Shown here: in pieces, positions 33,465-43,963 of the stretch
How the letters are laid out: each line of letters begins with the position of its first letter
Numbering within the stretch: the stretch's first letter is position 1
From: Conoideocrella luteorostrata
Lineage: Eukaryota; Ascomycota; Sordariomycetes; Hypocreales; Clavicipitaceae
Length of the DNA: 64,000 nt
Assembly (NCBI GenBank): GCA_032433595.1
Contig: JASWJB010000059.1
Location: forward strand, 1-64,000
Direction of reading: 5' to 3'
Program-made: the position numbers and the translations under genes
Notes under the pieces: generated by a model
Databases searched by the model: none
The model's input: only the letters and a program-made list of their open reading frames with translations
Told to the model about the DNA's origin: nothing

Positions 33465-34616
33465 TTAGCGCTTGGCTCTTTTCTCTTTCTTCTCCTTTTC
33501 CTCCTGCTTTTTCTTCCGTCTTTCCCGTGCCGCATCCGCCGGACCCTTCCAAGATCCGGCGTAGTGGTGACTAACCAGCGCCTCCCCCTGATCAGTGGGA
33601 TATCCATTTTGGAAGGCCGCGAACGCCGCACCGGGCATAACTATTACATCACCGACCAGGTGCGGCTTCTTTATCCCCGCAATGGTCCGGTCGTCGATGG
33701 TTCGGCCAAGCATCTGGCTTAGACTCTTGGCGATTCCAAGAGTCATGATCTTTGGACCCGTAACTTCAACAACATCGGAGATCATGTCCAGTGTGATGCC
33801 GCTTGGTTCAACTTTATTTTGCTCTGCAATACTGTACAGTCCTTTTACAATGGTATCAATAACATATTGTAGGTGTGGCGAGCCCGCGCGAGCGGCGAAA
33901 ACCCAGTTGGTAAGTTGGGAGTAAATAGGGCACTCTTCGGTGGATGGAATGTCAAACTCCAGCCCAACGATCAAACTAATGTTTAGTGCGCTGGTGTACA
34001 TCTCAGCAGGCAGCCAGTGGCCGACGTCAGTCTCGCATGTAACGTCGATATCACTCCAGATACCGCCTTCGGATAACAGGATTAGGTACCGAAGCAGGTC
34101 GGCCCTGAGAATCGCAATAGGCAGAGCCCTGTACAAGGCTACGATGTCTGGCCTCGTGTTATTGTATTTTGTGACGACAAAGTTCTCAGCCTGGTCGTCG
34201 GTCAAGAACTCGTGCCGGAAACTAGGATTCTTTTGCAGCCAGCTATCGATGATGGCTCTCTGGTCGCTGTTGAGTGCATTATCTTTGGCTGACTGCCACA
34301 CCTTTCCCGGGATACCGGGTATGGTACCGGATGCGGTGGGAATATTAGAGTGCTTTGGTGTGACGTTTATGTGCGAATCGCTTTGGGCTTGTTTCTGCTC
34401 CTGTTTCTCGTGAGGCTTTGTCGAAACTGGAGGTTCGAGAGGTTGGGGCTGCTCATCCGACGGTTTTGTTCGGCCAGCATCAGAAACCGAGTCGTGGAGG
34501 ATTTTGAGGCTTCTGGACGTGAATGCTGAGTTGACGAGGAGGATCGTAATGCAGATGACGACGATGATGACCACATGCGACCGCTTTTTGAGGATTTTAG
34601 GCGAGGCCATCATCAC
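33465..34616 (-). CDS. Och1-like alpha-1,6-mannosyltransferase (GT32)
   Basis: A single-exon gene of 383 aa with type II Golgi topology: a short basic N-terminus, a signal anchor at about residues 14-30 (VVIIVVICITILLVNSA), a Pro/Gln/Lys-rich stem to about 95, then a GT32 catalytic domain. Hallmarks are IPGKVWQSA, FLTDDQAENFV, LRADLLRYLILLSEGGIWSDIDV with the metal-binding DxD (Asp 189/191), and late VSHHYAGSW. It would use GDP-mannose to start or extend outer-chain N-glycans, or act on another mannosylated acceptor; Och1-like paralogues are numerous in fungi. The C-terminus ends in a highly charged Lys/Glu/Arg tail, unusual for a Golgi lumenal enzyme. Several in-frame ATGs at the start leave a 1-3 residue uncertainty. 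Confidence 0.85.
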   Translation of the reverse strand: MMMASPKILKKRSHVVIIVVICITILLVNSAFTSRSLKILHDSVSDAGRTKPSDEQPQPLEPPVSTKPHEKQEQKQAQSDSHINVTPKHSNIPTASGTIPGIPGKVWQSAKDNALNSDQRAIIDSWLQKNPSFRHEFLTDDQAENFVVTKYNNTRPDIVALYRALPIAILRADLLRYLILLSEGGIWSDIDVTCETDVGHWLPAEMYTSALNISLIVGLEFDIPSTEECPIYSQLTNWVFAARAGSPHLQYVIDTIVKGLYSIAEQNKVEPSGITLDMISDVVEVTGPKIMTLGIAKSLSQMLGRTIDDRTIAGIKKPHLVGDVIVMPGAAFAAFQNGYPTDQGEALVSHHYAGSWKGPADAARERRKKKQEEKEKKEKRAKR

Positions 34617-35446
34617 TTCGGCTCACCAACCGAAGGCGCTAGCTGTGATTTAAGACCTTGCTTAAAGGGCACAGTGTTCAATTCCATACGGCGAACAGGC
34701 TAGGCAGCAGATTCGTCAATGAAATCTTTTCTTTACCACCAATCATATTAGCCTCGAGGAACCTTTGCAAAGGGCATAGTTATGCCCACTGACCACTTTC
34801 TTTTCAAAGATATCTTGATTCTCGAACAAAATATAGCGTTCAGTCTCATGAACACGTGCCTCCTTTTCCTTGGGCCAGGTTTTTTTTTTTTTTTGAAACT
34901 ACACTTAATTATGCACAGATGTTTTAAGAGCTAGCGGCACTGACGATTCAGTACCTTTACAGTATGCTTACTGAAACCCGCTTTCCCTCCTTGGTTTTAC
35001 CCAGCATAAAGAGCTGAATCATTTACAGACAGCCTTGTCTGTTGAGCTACGTAACTCATTGTACTACTATATGGCCTGATTCAACTTTGAGAAATATTAT
35101 AGTACAAAAGCAGCAAAGCTAAAACTGAAAGTGATAAATACATATATATTATATAGAGCCAAGCTGGAGTACGTTTGATATAAGGAGACTATACATTTAT
35201 TTACTTGATTTTAAAGGAGAGAAAAAAAAAGAAGAGATGACTGGACCCAAGGTTTGCCTCGAATGCACGTATCGAAGTAACTTGGTAATACTAGGTTTCT
35301 GGCGTAAATATTCGAGGTGGAGCGGGTCACTCGCAAGGGGCCTGCGAAGTACCTCTCTTGGCCCACAATGCCGCGTTTTTCAACAAGCTAGAAGACCCTT
35401 GGCTATCAAATTCAATTATTTTCAACGATTTTCAACGATTCCAACG
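34617..35446. other. Intergenic
   Basis: Promoter side of the GT32 gene. It contains a T-rich run at 34880-34894. No gene is recognised. Confidence 0.4.
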
Positions 35447-35662
35447 ATGTCTAAGACGTCGGATTCCTCGCAGGGCAAGAGGCGTGAGACCCTCGTCTTA
35501 TTGCAAGCCGGCCACACACACCAAGAGATCGCCGAGATAACTGGCCTAACGCTCGACCAAATCTACTATGCTATAAGGACGCGTTATTTTGGTACGAAAA
35601 GGACTCCCTGCCGGTACGGGTGGGGGCCCGGAGAATTACCCTTACGACTAGTAGTCCTATAA
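35447..35662 (+). pseudogene. Tc1/mariner-like transposase N-terminal remnant
   Basis: The frame from ATG 35447 reads KRRETLVLLQAGHTHQEIAE followed by ITGLTLDQIYYAIRTR, a helix-turn-helix like the DNA-binding start of fungal Tc1/mariner transposases, then a proline/arginine-rich segment. It ends after 71 codons with no DDE domain. No terminal inverted repeats were found. It could also be a host HTH domain fragment. Confidence 0.45.
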
Positions 35663-36992
35663 CTTAGGTAAAGTGAATTAATTACATGACAGCGAGCTGG
35701 AACTCTAATCCAGACTTTGACAAAAAAAATGGGCAGCAAATGGAGAGTTCAAACACGCCGCTTTTCTTAAACAATCCATTCCTGTTGCATAAACCTCCGG
35801 GAACAACTCCCCGGCTCTGTGCGCTACTCGTGCACCGTGCACGCTAGCTATGTTAAGCAGGCTAGCTCTCCTTCACGGTAGTCGTAAACAGACAGATGCT
35901 CCACTACCAGAGACCGTGTGCTGTGTCGTTACATTCCGCTATAGCCAATTTTAGTAATAAAAACGAGACTTTTTCTTGGCGTTAGGAATACCAGGTGGAT
36001 GGATACATATTGTCTTCCCTGCCGCCTGAGCATGTACGAGATTTACTTTTAACTTGAAACAGCACTATTGCAGTAAGGAGGAGCGTTTGTTTTCATTGCG
36101 CCTTACTTGTCGTAATATCATTTATTCACACAGCAGGAAGTGACGCATACGACTCTTCTCCTCGCTATCAGCATTTCGAAAATACGCTTCAGCGTGGCTG
36201 TGGTTAGAAAAGCTCATTGTGAAACGGCTTTGATGAGTGAAGTCATGGTAAAAACCCAAGGTTGGATGGTGTTGAGGTTAGAGTGGCACCTTCGGAAATG
36301 ACCGATGCCTCGTATTAGCTAGATTCGTACGATAGTGGAAGAAGGTGGCACGATGCCAAGGAATATAGGCCTAAGGCCACTAAATTCCAGGGAATTTTGC
36401 GGTCGCTGAAGGTCTATAAAGAAGGGTCACGATGCCCTTCAGAGGGTATTATTCAAGTCAGAACATCATCTATCAATATCACTGCTCACACTCTTCAATA
36501 TCGACAAATCCGTCTATTCCTGCCTATTTCCACTATTGCCAAATTGCTCCTTCTCCTACTTATGAAGGCACATAACGCAACAGATGGAACACGATGACTA
36601 TCATGTTCCGCCCAGAACCGAGGCTTAATCTCAGCAAAGGCACTTCTAGCCCCAAGAAAACAATTTTCATTCTTCGTTGCTGCCCATACTCGCTGCATCA
36701 GGTGTAAACTTTCGTTATTTTATCTTTGTTTCTGTATGTGAGCACTGATGCGAAATACTTTGATTCTGTTGTCGGCTTTTCTCAACTGCCGCTGCTCTGT
36801 TCTATTACAACAGTCATTGAATTCAATCTATGTACCGTCCAGAAGTACGCCATTGGAATTATTTAAATTTAATTCTATGCCAAAATAAGACCGGAGTGCT
36901 ACCGTTCAATTATGGATAAAGCCAAGCCCCAACGTGGCGGTGAGAAGGACGGAAAGATTACATGTATGCCCCTCACGATCCGACAAAATGCA
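35663..36992. other. Intergenic
   Basis: No supportable gene in 1.3 kb ahead of the nested LTRs. Confidence 0.4.
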
Positions 36993-36997
36993 CTATT

Positions 36998-37470
36998 TGT
37001 TGGAATCTGTTGGAATTGATACGAGAGGTTCAAATTTGTTCGCATTGATGGGATGTGCAGTGTTACTTAGATGATGGATGCAGAATCCCTCGTCTGATGG
37101 CCTCGTCCATATCCCCCATAAATACCCCTACAATCTGAGACACTTCCGTCCTGAATTCCTGCCTTAGGCCCAGAGGCCACGTAACCTGTCTCTCACAGCC
37201 CGTGTATCCACACATCCGGTCCACACAAACACCCGTGTAATCCAACAGAATCCCGCCCAGCACAATAGGAAGCACTGAGCTCGTCACGTGGTCACCTTTC
37301 AGCCACGATATTTATACGACGATATCGTGCCTCCCACCTTGACTTGTTTTCTTCTTCTTAGATAGATAACAGAGACTTATGAATATATTCAGTTTGAAGC
37401 CAACGATATAGATCGCTACACAACCTTATGCAACCCACCTATATCATTACACAACCTTATGCAACCCACA
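36998..37470 (-). mobile_element. Solo LTR family B, split by a nested family-A LTR
   Basis: The outer element begins TGTTGGAATC at 36998, is interrupted by the family-A LTR at 37008-37247 plus a duplicated GAATC, resumes CCGCCCAGCACAATAGGAAG and ends GCAACCCACA at 37470. It is flanked by CTATT on both sides (36993-36997, 37471-37475), a perfect 5-bp target-site duplication. The inner end carries a short tandem duplication of ACAACCTTATGCAACCCAC. It sits directly before a nucleoside-phosphorylase pseudogene. Confidence 0.88.
37008..37247 (-). mobile_element. Solo LTR family A, nested inside the family-B LTR
   Basis: A 240-bp element from TGTTGGAATTGATACG to GTGTAATCCAACA. Both flanks are GAATC (37003-37007, 37248-37252), a perfect target-site duplication made from outer-LTR sequence. 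This gives a relative age: the family-B insertion preceded the family-A insertion. Confidence 0.9.
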
Positions 37471-37499
37471 CTATTGGCCCTGCTTCGCCCTCACCAACC

Positions 37500-38482
37500 A
37501 TAATAACTACTCCAATTAAGCCAACGAATCGTGAGGACTTCCTCTTCGCCATTATCTACGTCCTACCTTACGATGCTGACGCCGTGGCTTTGTTGTTCGA
37601 TGAATCCTGTGACGAAGATGAGCACACTTTTGGCCGGGCAAAAGGAGAACCAACATCTATGTCACCGGGCGGTTAGGCGTCCATAACGTTATGCTTATCC
37701 CGGCTCCTGCTATGGGCATAATGAACGCCGCGTTGACAGCTGCTGGCTTACCTTCGAGCTTTCCGAGATTAAAGTTGGCCCTGCTGGTTGAAGTTTGTGG
37801 CGGAATTCCCGAAATTGGACGGTTGCGATGTTTTCCTGGGCGACGTTGTCATAAGTAAACCGATTGCTTAGTACGACTATGGAAGACAGTATCTGGGTTG
37901 TTTTATAGCAAAGACCACAATCGAAGATTGTCTTGGCAGGGCCAACAAGGACATTTGAAGTCTTCTGGCAAGCGTTAAGACAGAATTTGGCTATGAAAGA
38001 TTGCAAGCTAAGGCATTGCTTTATTATCTTGGGGCAAATAAAGACGAGCTTTTCTCGGCTAGGTATCGACACGCGCACCATGAAGCCTACGGCGTGCGTT
38101 CCAATGGACCCATTTCGGTTTGCGAGCTCGATGTAAAGGCTTCTTGCGAGGACCTGGGTTGCAATAGTGCCTACTTGGTGGAGGGGGAGCACCTAGAACC
38201 CGATGGTAGTCATGAACTAGCGATTTTCATTGGCCGTATAGGTTCTGGGAATACAGTGATGATGAAGTCAGGAGAGAGTCAGGAGAAGATAGCGATCGAA
38301 TTGCTGCTGCACATAGTGTTAGCGCTTTCGAAATGGAGGGCGCAGGTGCTTGTGACGAGGTACTGTGCACTGTGATCAAAGGCATACGCGACAATGCCAA
38401 TAGTCACAAAAACAAGCAGTGGCAAGACTACTCCGCAGCAACAGCGGCATCGGTTGGTAAAGCGCTGCTCGAGCGATCGTGA
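37500..38482 (+). pseudogene. PNP/UDP nucleoside-phosphorylase-domain gene remnant
   Basis: Fragments in shifting frames follow the order of the fungal PNP_UDP_1 domain often found at the N-terminus of NACHT/ankyrin or TPR proteins: NREDFLFAIIYVLPYDADAV, DEDEHTFGRAKGEP, then (after a one-base frameshift near 37650) YVTGRLGVHNVMLIPAPAMG, LVEVCGGIPEIG, later IGRIGSGNTVMMKSGES, FEMEGAGAC, and HKNKQWQDYSAATAASVGKA before TGA at 38480-38482. Several frameshifts and stops separate them. The downstream ankyrin/NACHT part is not visible. A nested LTR pair ends 30 bp upstream, so promoter loss by insertion is plausible. Confidence 0.72.
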
Positions 38483-39298
38483 GGTTTGGCAACAACAATT
38501 CGGGATCCTAAGCGGGAAGCATCCACAGCCCTGTCAGCGGTTTGACATTTGGGCGAAAGTGAGTGCCGTGCTTCTAGAGACTACGCCTCTACACTCCAGA
38601 AATTGGAATTTGCCGCCAATTTTGTCCGCATGCATTTCTTTTGTTGCACTGTTTGGTGGATTGACTTGCTTCGAGCCAGATTTGGCCACGGTTAGCCAGC
38701 AGCGATACTTGGGCGGTACATCTCCACCGCTATGCACAGCTACCCTGACGTCCCAATCTGGCAACCCGCTATTATTCTTAGTTGGCAATAGGGACACCCT
38801 TGTCGCCGCTTAACAGGGCGAGGCGTTGCGTCCGCCCCGAAGGGCCGCCAGCCCCGAAGGGCCGCCATCTCTCCCCCCTGCCTGCCCGCTGGCAGCATTA
38901 CTGCGGCCCTCACATGTCGCGAGCTTTAGACACGACGTTGTTGGCCATCGTGCAGTGCAAATGCTACATGTTGTCGTAGGGTCGCCCGTGGGGATGTCCC
39001 ACGTATGCCCACGCTAAGCTCTTGCACAGAGAATTGATAATACAGATAGACATAAATAACTGAATTGATGATGCTGCAGCAGAGGAGGTGCTCCTAGAGA
39101 AAAGGGGCGCGCTCTCCACTCTAGCGGTTTGCGCTGATTACTTAATCCGAGCATGCTAGCTACCCTTACGCGTGCGTACCATGCAACATAAGCGCAATGT
39201 CGCCGGCGGACGTACGTGACGCCATCCTCTCCAACTATCAAGCCGCTTATCTAGAGGCGCAAGTTAATATTTAGCTTTTGTAACTTTAAAATTTCATA
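38483..39298. other. Intergenic with short GC-rich tandem
   Basis: No gene. A 17-bp unit GCCCCGAAGGGCCGCCA is perfectly duplicated at 38834-38850 and 38851-38867. The rest is promoter side of the kinase gene. Confidence 0.5.
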
Positions 39299-40694
39299 AT
39301 GAGGAATTTTCTCAGGCAAATACCGTATCAGAGGCTGACGAGCAAGAATCGCCATTTCTCGAGCAATTTTAGTCGTATGATGATGACTTCGCGTCCGACG
39401 TACGAGTTTGTTGACGAGGTTGAGGACATTTTCCGCTACGCCGTTGGAGGCTTTCACCCTGTCAGGATTGGCGACTGTTACCATGACCGGTATCGTGTAG
39501 TGCACAAACTAGGTCATGGTGCATGTGCAACGATATGGCTGGCAAGAGATGTGCGATTAAGGAAATATGTTGCCCTCAAAATTGGCATGGCCGACCGGAA
39601 GACGAATGAAGCGGCCATTCTCACAGCACTGGAAAAGGACAAACCCGCACGCAACAGAAACAGCCCCTTTCCGTTGCTATTGGATCAATTTAGCTTGACT
39701 GGTCCTAATGGAAAGCATAAATGCCTTGTGATGGAAGCTGCGAGGTGTAGCTTGGCGGCTTCCAAAGAAGCATCATGGATACGACTATTTCATCTCAAGA
39801 CAGCTCGCATACTCTCTGCACAAATTACCATGGCTATTCATCAAATGCATAGCAAAGGATATATTCATAATGGCAAGTCAACTACGTGCGTCGTAGGAGA
39901 GGACTTAAGCTAACACGTAGATAGATCTTCACTTGGGGAATGTCCTTCTCCAGTTATCATGTAGCTTTGCTGCACTCTCTGAGGAACAACTCTACAGCCA
40001 ATTCGGTTGGCCAATACCTCAAGCAGTGGTGCGTGAAGACAAAGCGCGTCTTTCACCCAACGTTCCTGCCTATGTCTATGAGGCTGTGTGGTTGGGGATG
40101 CCGACAGAAGATGTAGCCATCCAAGATGCAAAGATTATGCTGTCAGATTTTGGTGTTGCCTTTATGCCCTCAAAAGAGTCAAGACTACAATCGAATACTC
40201 CCATCAACGTTCGACCGCCAGAGACTCGTTTTGAGCACAATACCCCTCTCACTCCAGCTTCCGATATCTGGAGCCTTGCCTGCATGATATGGGATATCAT
40301 GGCGCAAAGGCCGTTGTTTGGGGAAATTTTGGCCACTTCTGACATGATGACAAGTCAGCAGGTCAATGCTCTTGGTGTGCTTCCGAGAGATTGGTGGGAC
40401 AAGTGGAACGCGAGATCGGAATTCTTTACGCAAGACGGCACCCCAATTGAAAGTCGCCGTACCCCCTCATGGAGTCATCGATTTGAGAGAGACATTCAGG
40501 AGCCAAGACGTGAAAATAATCTTGGAGGAAGCTTAGACATCGAAGAGCAGCAAGCTTTCACTTGTATGCTCCAGTCTATGTTGAGATATCAGCCCGCCAA
40601 TCGACCAACAGCCGAAGAGGTTTTAAATACAGAGTGGATGAGAAGATACGCTCTTCCGGAGTTGGAAAAGGCTTCAGTAGTCGGCACGGAATAA
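39299..40694 (+). CDS. SRPK-like serine/threonine protein kinase
   Basis: Two exons (39299-39872, 39925-40694) encode 447 aa. The N-terminal EDIFRYAVGGFHPVRIGD and RYRVVHKLGHGACATIWLAR match fungal SRPK-type kinases (Tyr-x-x-Gly-Gly-Phe/Tyr-His-Pro-Val signature). The glycine loop spans residues 71-76 and the invariant Lys is 94 (VALKIG). The catalytic loop IHNDLHLGN has Asp 192 and Asn 197, with Asn in place of the Arg/Gly before Asp. DFG is at 266-268 and PPE at about 289-291. The only intron fitting both sides starts with GC (G|GCAAGT...GATAG|AT), a GC-AG intron. The kinase may phosphorylate SR-like proteins, but many fungal relatives are lineage-specific and unstudied. An in-frame ATG cluster at residues 27-29 is a possible alternative start. 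Confidence 0.82.
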
Positions 40695-41030
40695 TCTCGA
40701 ATTACAGACAGACACATAGTACCAGGCGACTTGGCTCCATGACACACCAACAATTTCTAGTTATGAAAGAAAATACCATAATGGCAGATCTGCATTTTAC
40801 AGCTTGCATCACTCCTTCTTGATAGTGCAACATGCAATATCTCACAGCTATGAATGTTGACGAGAGAGAGAAGGTAACGAAAAATTTACCAGCATTTAAA
40901 GTGCATATCAAGTAGCCTAGATTTCTACCTTTTGATACTGACGCTGCCGCTCCTCCCAGCATAAACAGACTGTGCTGATGGTTCGCGTTATCTTGGAACC
41001 TTGGCTATGGTATATCCGCACATTCTTCAG

Positions 41031-42485
41031 TTACCAGTAAGCTACGTCTGTCGTCATATCGTGAAGAGTCAAATAAAACTCACCTTGCGATCCTGCTTTG
41101 AGCGTGCAGTTTTTATTCTCTAGCTCTGAGCTCTTGTCCCGAAGATCCTGACAGCGCTTTAGCACACTGTCCAGTCGATCATTATCTGCCGTGGACTCTG
41201 TCTCAGCCTTTTCACAAACTCCAAGTATCCAGTTAAGCCCTTCCACTCTTTTCTCCTCTATTTGCTGTTCGGTCTGCCCCTGTCCATTCTTCTTTTGTCG
41301 TTGACATGCCCGGTCTATCTCATCTGGGTGTCTTGGCTCGTCCCCTAACCCTTTAAAAAAACAAAGAAGCTTTAAATGAAGTTCATTTGTTCCAGTCTCA
41401 GGGACAGTTTTCCCTCCAATCGCTTCTTGAATGTCCCTCATCGAATCGTCGAACCATTTCACAGCATGTCCGACTGGGTGATCCCAAGCCTTTAATTTAT
41501 CGAGAAGTTCGTGCAAATACGGTGCTAGTATCTGAAAACCGATTGCCGAAGCCGCCTTACTTCCAACCCGGAATCTACTTGATGTTTTACCTTTAGGCTG
41601 CTTGCCGCTCATTCCGGTTGATGGTGGTTTGGAATGAGTGCTTTGCCCAGTATTGTGTTTGTTAACAAACTGTATTGGGGTGTTCCTGTTAAGTGCGACT
41701 GCTTTACCATTTTTATCAACGAATTTAAGGCCATTCTCTTTAATATCTGCGCCTTTGTATTGGCTCCATGGTTCATTCTTCCACGCTTCATGTGTATCGG
41801 GGAACCCGGCAAGCTCATATTGTGGTCCGCCTGCTTTGAATTTGTCGTACTCTTTGTTGTAATCTTTGTTAAGCTCTAGTTTTCTGTCTTTCCTGTTTGT
41901 ATCTCTGCCATTAGGCAAGGCAGTCCAGCTAACGATCTGATCCCATTTAATGCCTCCAGCTGCTAAGAACTCTCTCTCAGCTTTATGCAAGAGATAGGGC
42001 TTGCCGTCAGAAGTCATCTTGTTCCCTCCAAGAGTAGTAAAAGTATCAATAAAATTTGGTGTCGCATGAATTTCGTATAGATAAGATGTTCGTCCAGGAG
42101 AAGCAAAGATTTCTGCTCCTTGAGGCCGGAGCGAGGTAGAAACATAGGGCGACTTTCCCGCAGTTAGAGATGCGTGCGCGTGCTCATAAATACTGAATTG
42201 AGCATCAGAAAGGTCTACTTGTCGAGGTGGAAATCCGGCCGACTCCTTGACTGTAGCAGGAGGCAGGATAGAAACACGATAAACAGTCGACGGGTCCGTA
42301 GGAAGTGCGCGTTTTAGAATGCTTCCAGCAGCCGAGTCAAAATTGGCCTGATCTGCGTCATCTGGAATAGTTTTGAGATTGGGGTTGTCAATGAGCGCTC
42401 CGTCGCTGCCTACATTTGCAGCCGTCCTTGTTGCAATGCCCCGCCATACAAACAGGACGAGCAATTTGCAGTGCCTCGGCTTCAT
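41031..42485 (-). CDS. Heat-labile-enterotoxin-like ADP-ribosyltransferase, secreted
   Basis: A predicted mono-ADP-ribosyltransferase of the enterotoxin alpha-chain-like family (PF01375 type) found widely in insect-pathogenic fungi. From the ATG at 42483-42485 it has 484 aa with a short hydrophobic leader (about residues 7-14). The R-S-E signature is visible: Arg 70 in VYRVS, the STS word at 116-118 (YVSTSL), and the ExE pair Glu 170/172 followed by a GGI turn. These are the NAD-binding and catalytic residues of arginine-specific toxins. The C-terminal half has a charged helical region without a recognised domain. A longer start at 42569 is possible. A GTGAGT donor at 41083-41078 with an acceptor before 41004 would replace the last codons and end at 40988. 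No lesion is visible. It is tail-to-tail with the kinase. Target and host are not inferable. Confidence 0.82.
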   Translation of the reverse strand: MKPRHCKLLVLFVWRGIATRTAANVGSDGALIDNPNLKTIPDDADQANFDSAAGSILKRALPTDPSTVYRVSILPPATVKESAGFPPRQVDLSDAQFSIYEHAHASLTAGKSPYVSTSLRPQGAEIFASPGRTSYLYEIHATPNFIDTFTTLGGNKMTSDGKPYLLHKAEREFLAAGGIKWDQIVSWTALPNGRDTNRKDRKLELNKDYNKEYDKFKAGGPQYELAGFPDTHEAWKNEPWSQYKGADIKENGLKFVDKNGKAVALNRNTPIQFVNKHNTGQSTHSKPPSTGMSGKQPKGKTSSRFRVGSKAASAIGFQILAPYLHELLDKLKAWDHPVGHAVKWFDDSMRDIQEAIGGKTVPETGTNELHLKLLCFFKGLGDEPRHPDEIDRACQRQKKNGQGQTEQQIEEKRVEGLNWILGVCEKAETESTADNDRLDSVLKRCQDLRDKSSELENKNCTLKAGSQGEFYLTLHDMTTDVAYW

Positions 42486-43019
42486 AGTTGGTGACGTTAC
42501 TGCTGCAAGATTATAAGCTATGGAGAATGTAAATAGAGTAGAGCAAAACCCTTGAGCTGTCGAGTTCACAGTTTTTGAGTGCAGAAGACATTGCTAAATG
42601 CAGCTGGTACCGGAGCATTTTATATTCCAGGAACATATCCTGGCTCAAACCCGTTGGCGTGACACCTTTCCTTTGATGTGGCTTGTGATGCAAACTTTTG
42701 CGAAGCATCTATCTCGCATTGTAAAATAAGGCTCACATTCATGCTGTCGCGAATGATTTATGCTGTCAAGAATGATTTTAAGTTTAAGACCCACAAAGAG
42801 TTAAAAATTAAGGACCTTCCTTAGCTTAATGCAATAAAACAGAGTTTATAATAAACTAATACGAATATGTGGACACTCGGATTCCAACTGAGCTGCTTTA
42901 TTCGGTCTATGTAACTGTAAGAAGGGTGACGAGGGTATCGATACCGGAAGGTGAAGCAAAACAAGAGGCAATTGCTTGTATGCTTGACGAGGGATTCCAA
43001 TAATTAACGATAATCGTAT
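42486..43019. promoter_or_regulatory. Upstream region with LTR-like relic
   Basis: Promoter side of the enterotoxin-like gene. Its distal end (42968-43000) contains the 33-bp word shared exactly with 33079-33111, resembling the 3' end of a family-B LTR, next to the Copia remnant. Confidence 0.45.
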
Positions 43020-43027
43020 CCTGCACA

Positions 43028-43963
43028 TCATCTTCGTCTGATTCTGATAGATTTAACCGGTCGGAAAATTCATCATCGTCTTTGTCTAGTTGACTAGTAT
43101 TCTGACTAGCATAGATTAATTCCTGGATTGCTTGTACGTCTTCTTATATTCTGACTTGATCAACTAGCTCGTTGACTGACTGGATGGAGCCTTGACCCGG
43201 AAGCTTGTAGTCGAAGAAATCGTCCTCATTGAAAATAACGTCCCGAGTGACGATTACAATATTCCTGTGTGGAATCCAGATACGGAAATTATTCGATGAA
43301 TTATATCCGACTAGATATCCGATGTGTGCCTTTGGTTCAAGCTTCTTCTTACGCCGAAGTCTTAGCTGTGTCAGATTATCAGCTCAGGCACATTGACCAA
43401 GCAAGGAATTGAAGTCAAGGAATCGTCACCAGATACCCAAGCCCAGCATGGAGGAGCAGAACGCTCGGGAGATCTGATTCCTTGAAAAGGCTCGTGCGAT
43501 GAGACCCGCAGCAAACTTACCTCACGACCTATGGAAGGACATCGTGGAATCTGCCTGCTATCTACGGAATCGTATGTCCTTGGATAGGAATACAGGCGAA
43601 AGCCCGTACCAGCTAGTCTTTAATAACAAGAAGCCGGATATTAGTCACTTACGAGCGTACGGATGCAAGGCATTTGCGATGACCTCGAATGCATAGCTAA
43701 GACTTCGGCGTAAGAAGAAGCTTGAACCAAAGGCACACATCGGATATCTAGTCGGATATAATTCATCGAATAATTTCCGTATCTGGATTCCACACTGAAA
43801 TATCGTAATCGTCACTCGAGACGTTATTTTCAATGAGGACGATTTCTTTGACTACAAGCAATCCAAGAATTAGTCCATGCTAGTCAGAATACTAGTCAAC
43901 TAGACAAAGCCGATGATGCATTTTCCGAGCAGTCAAATCTATCAGAAGAAGAAGAAGAAGGTG
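43028..43963. repeat. Large inverted repeat of Copia internal sequence
   Basis: The segment from about 43028 to 43367 is the reverse complement of about 43695-43963, with a spacer of about 330 bp. The right arm lacks 73 bp present in the left arm; the missing piece is bounded by direct repeats of ACAAGC (reverse complements at 43130-43135 and 43203-43208), a typical slippage or microhomology deletion. Arms differ by scattered transitions. Confidence 0.85.
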
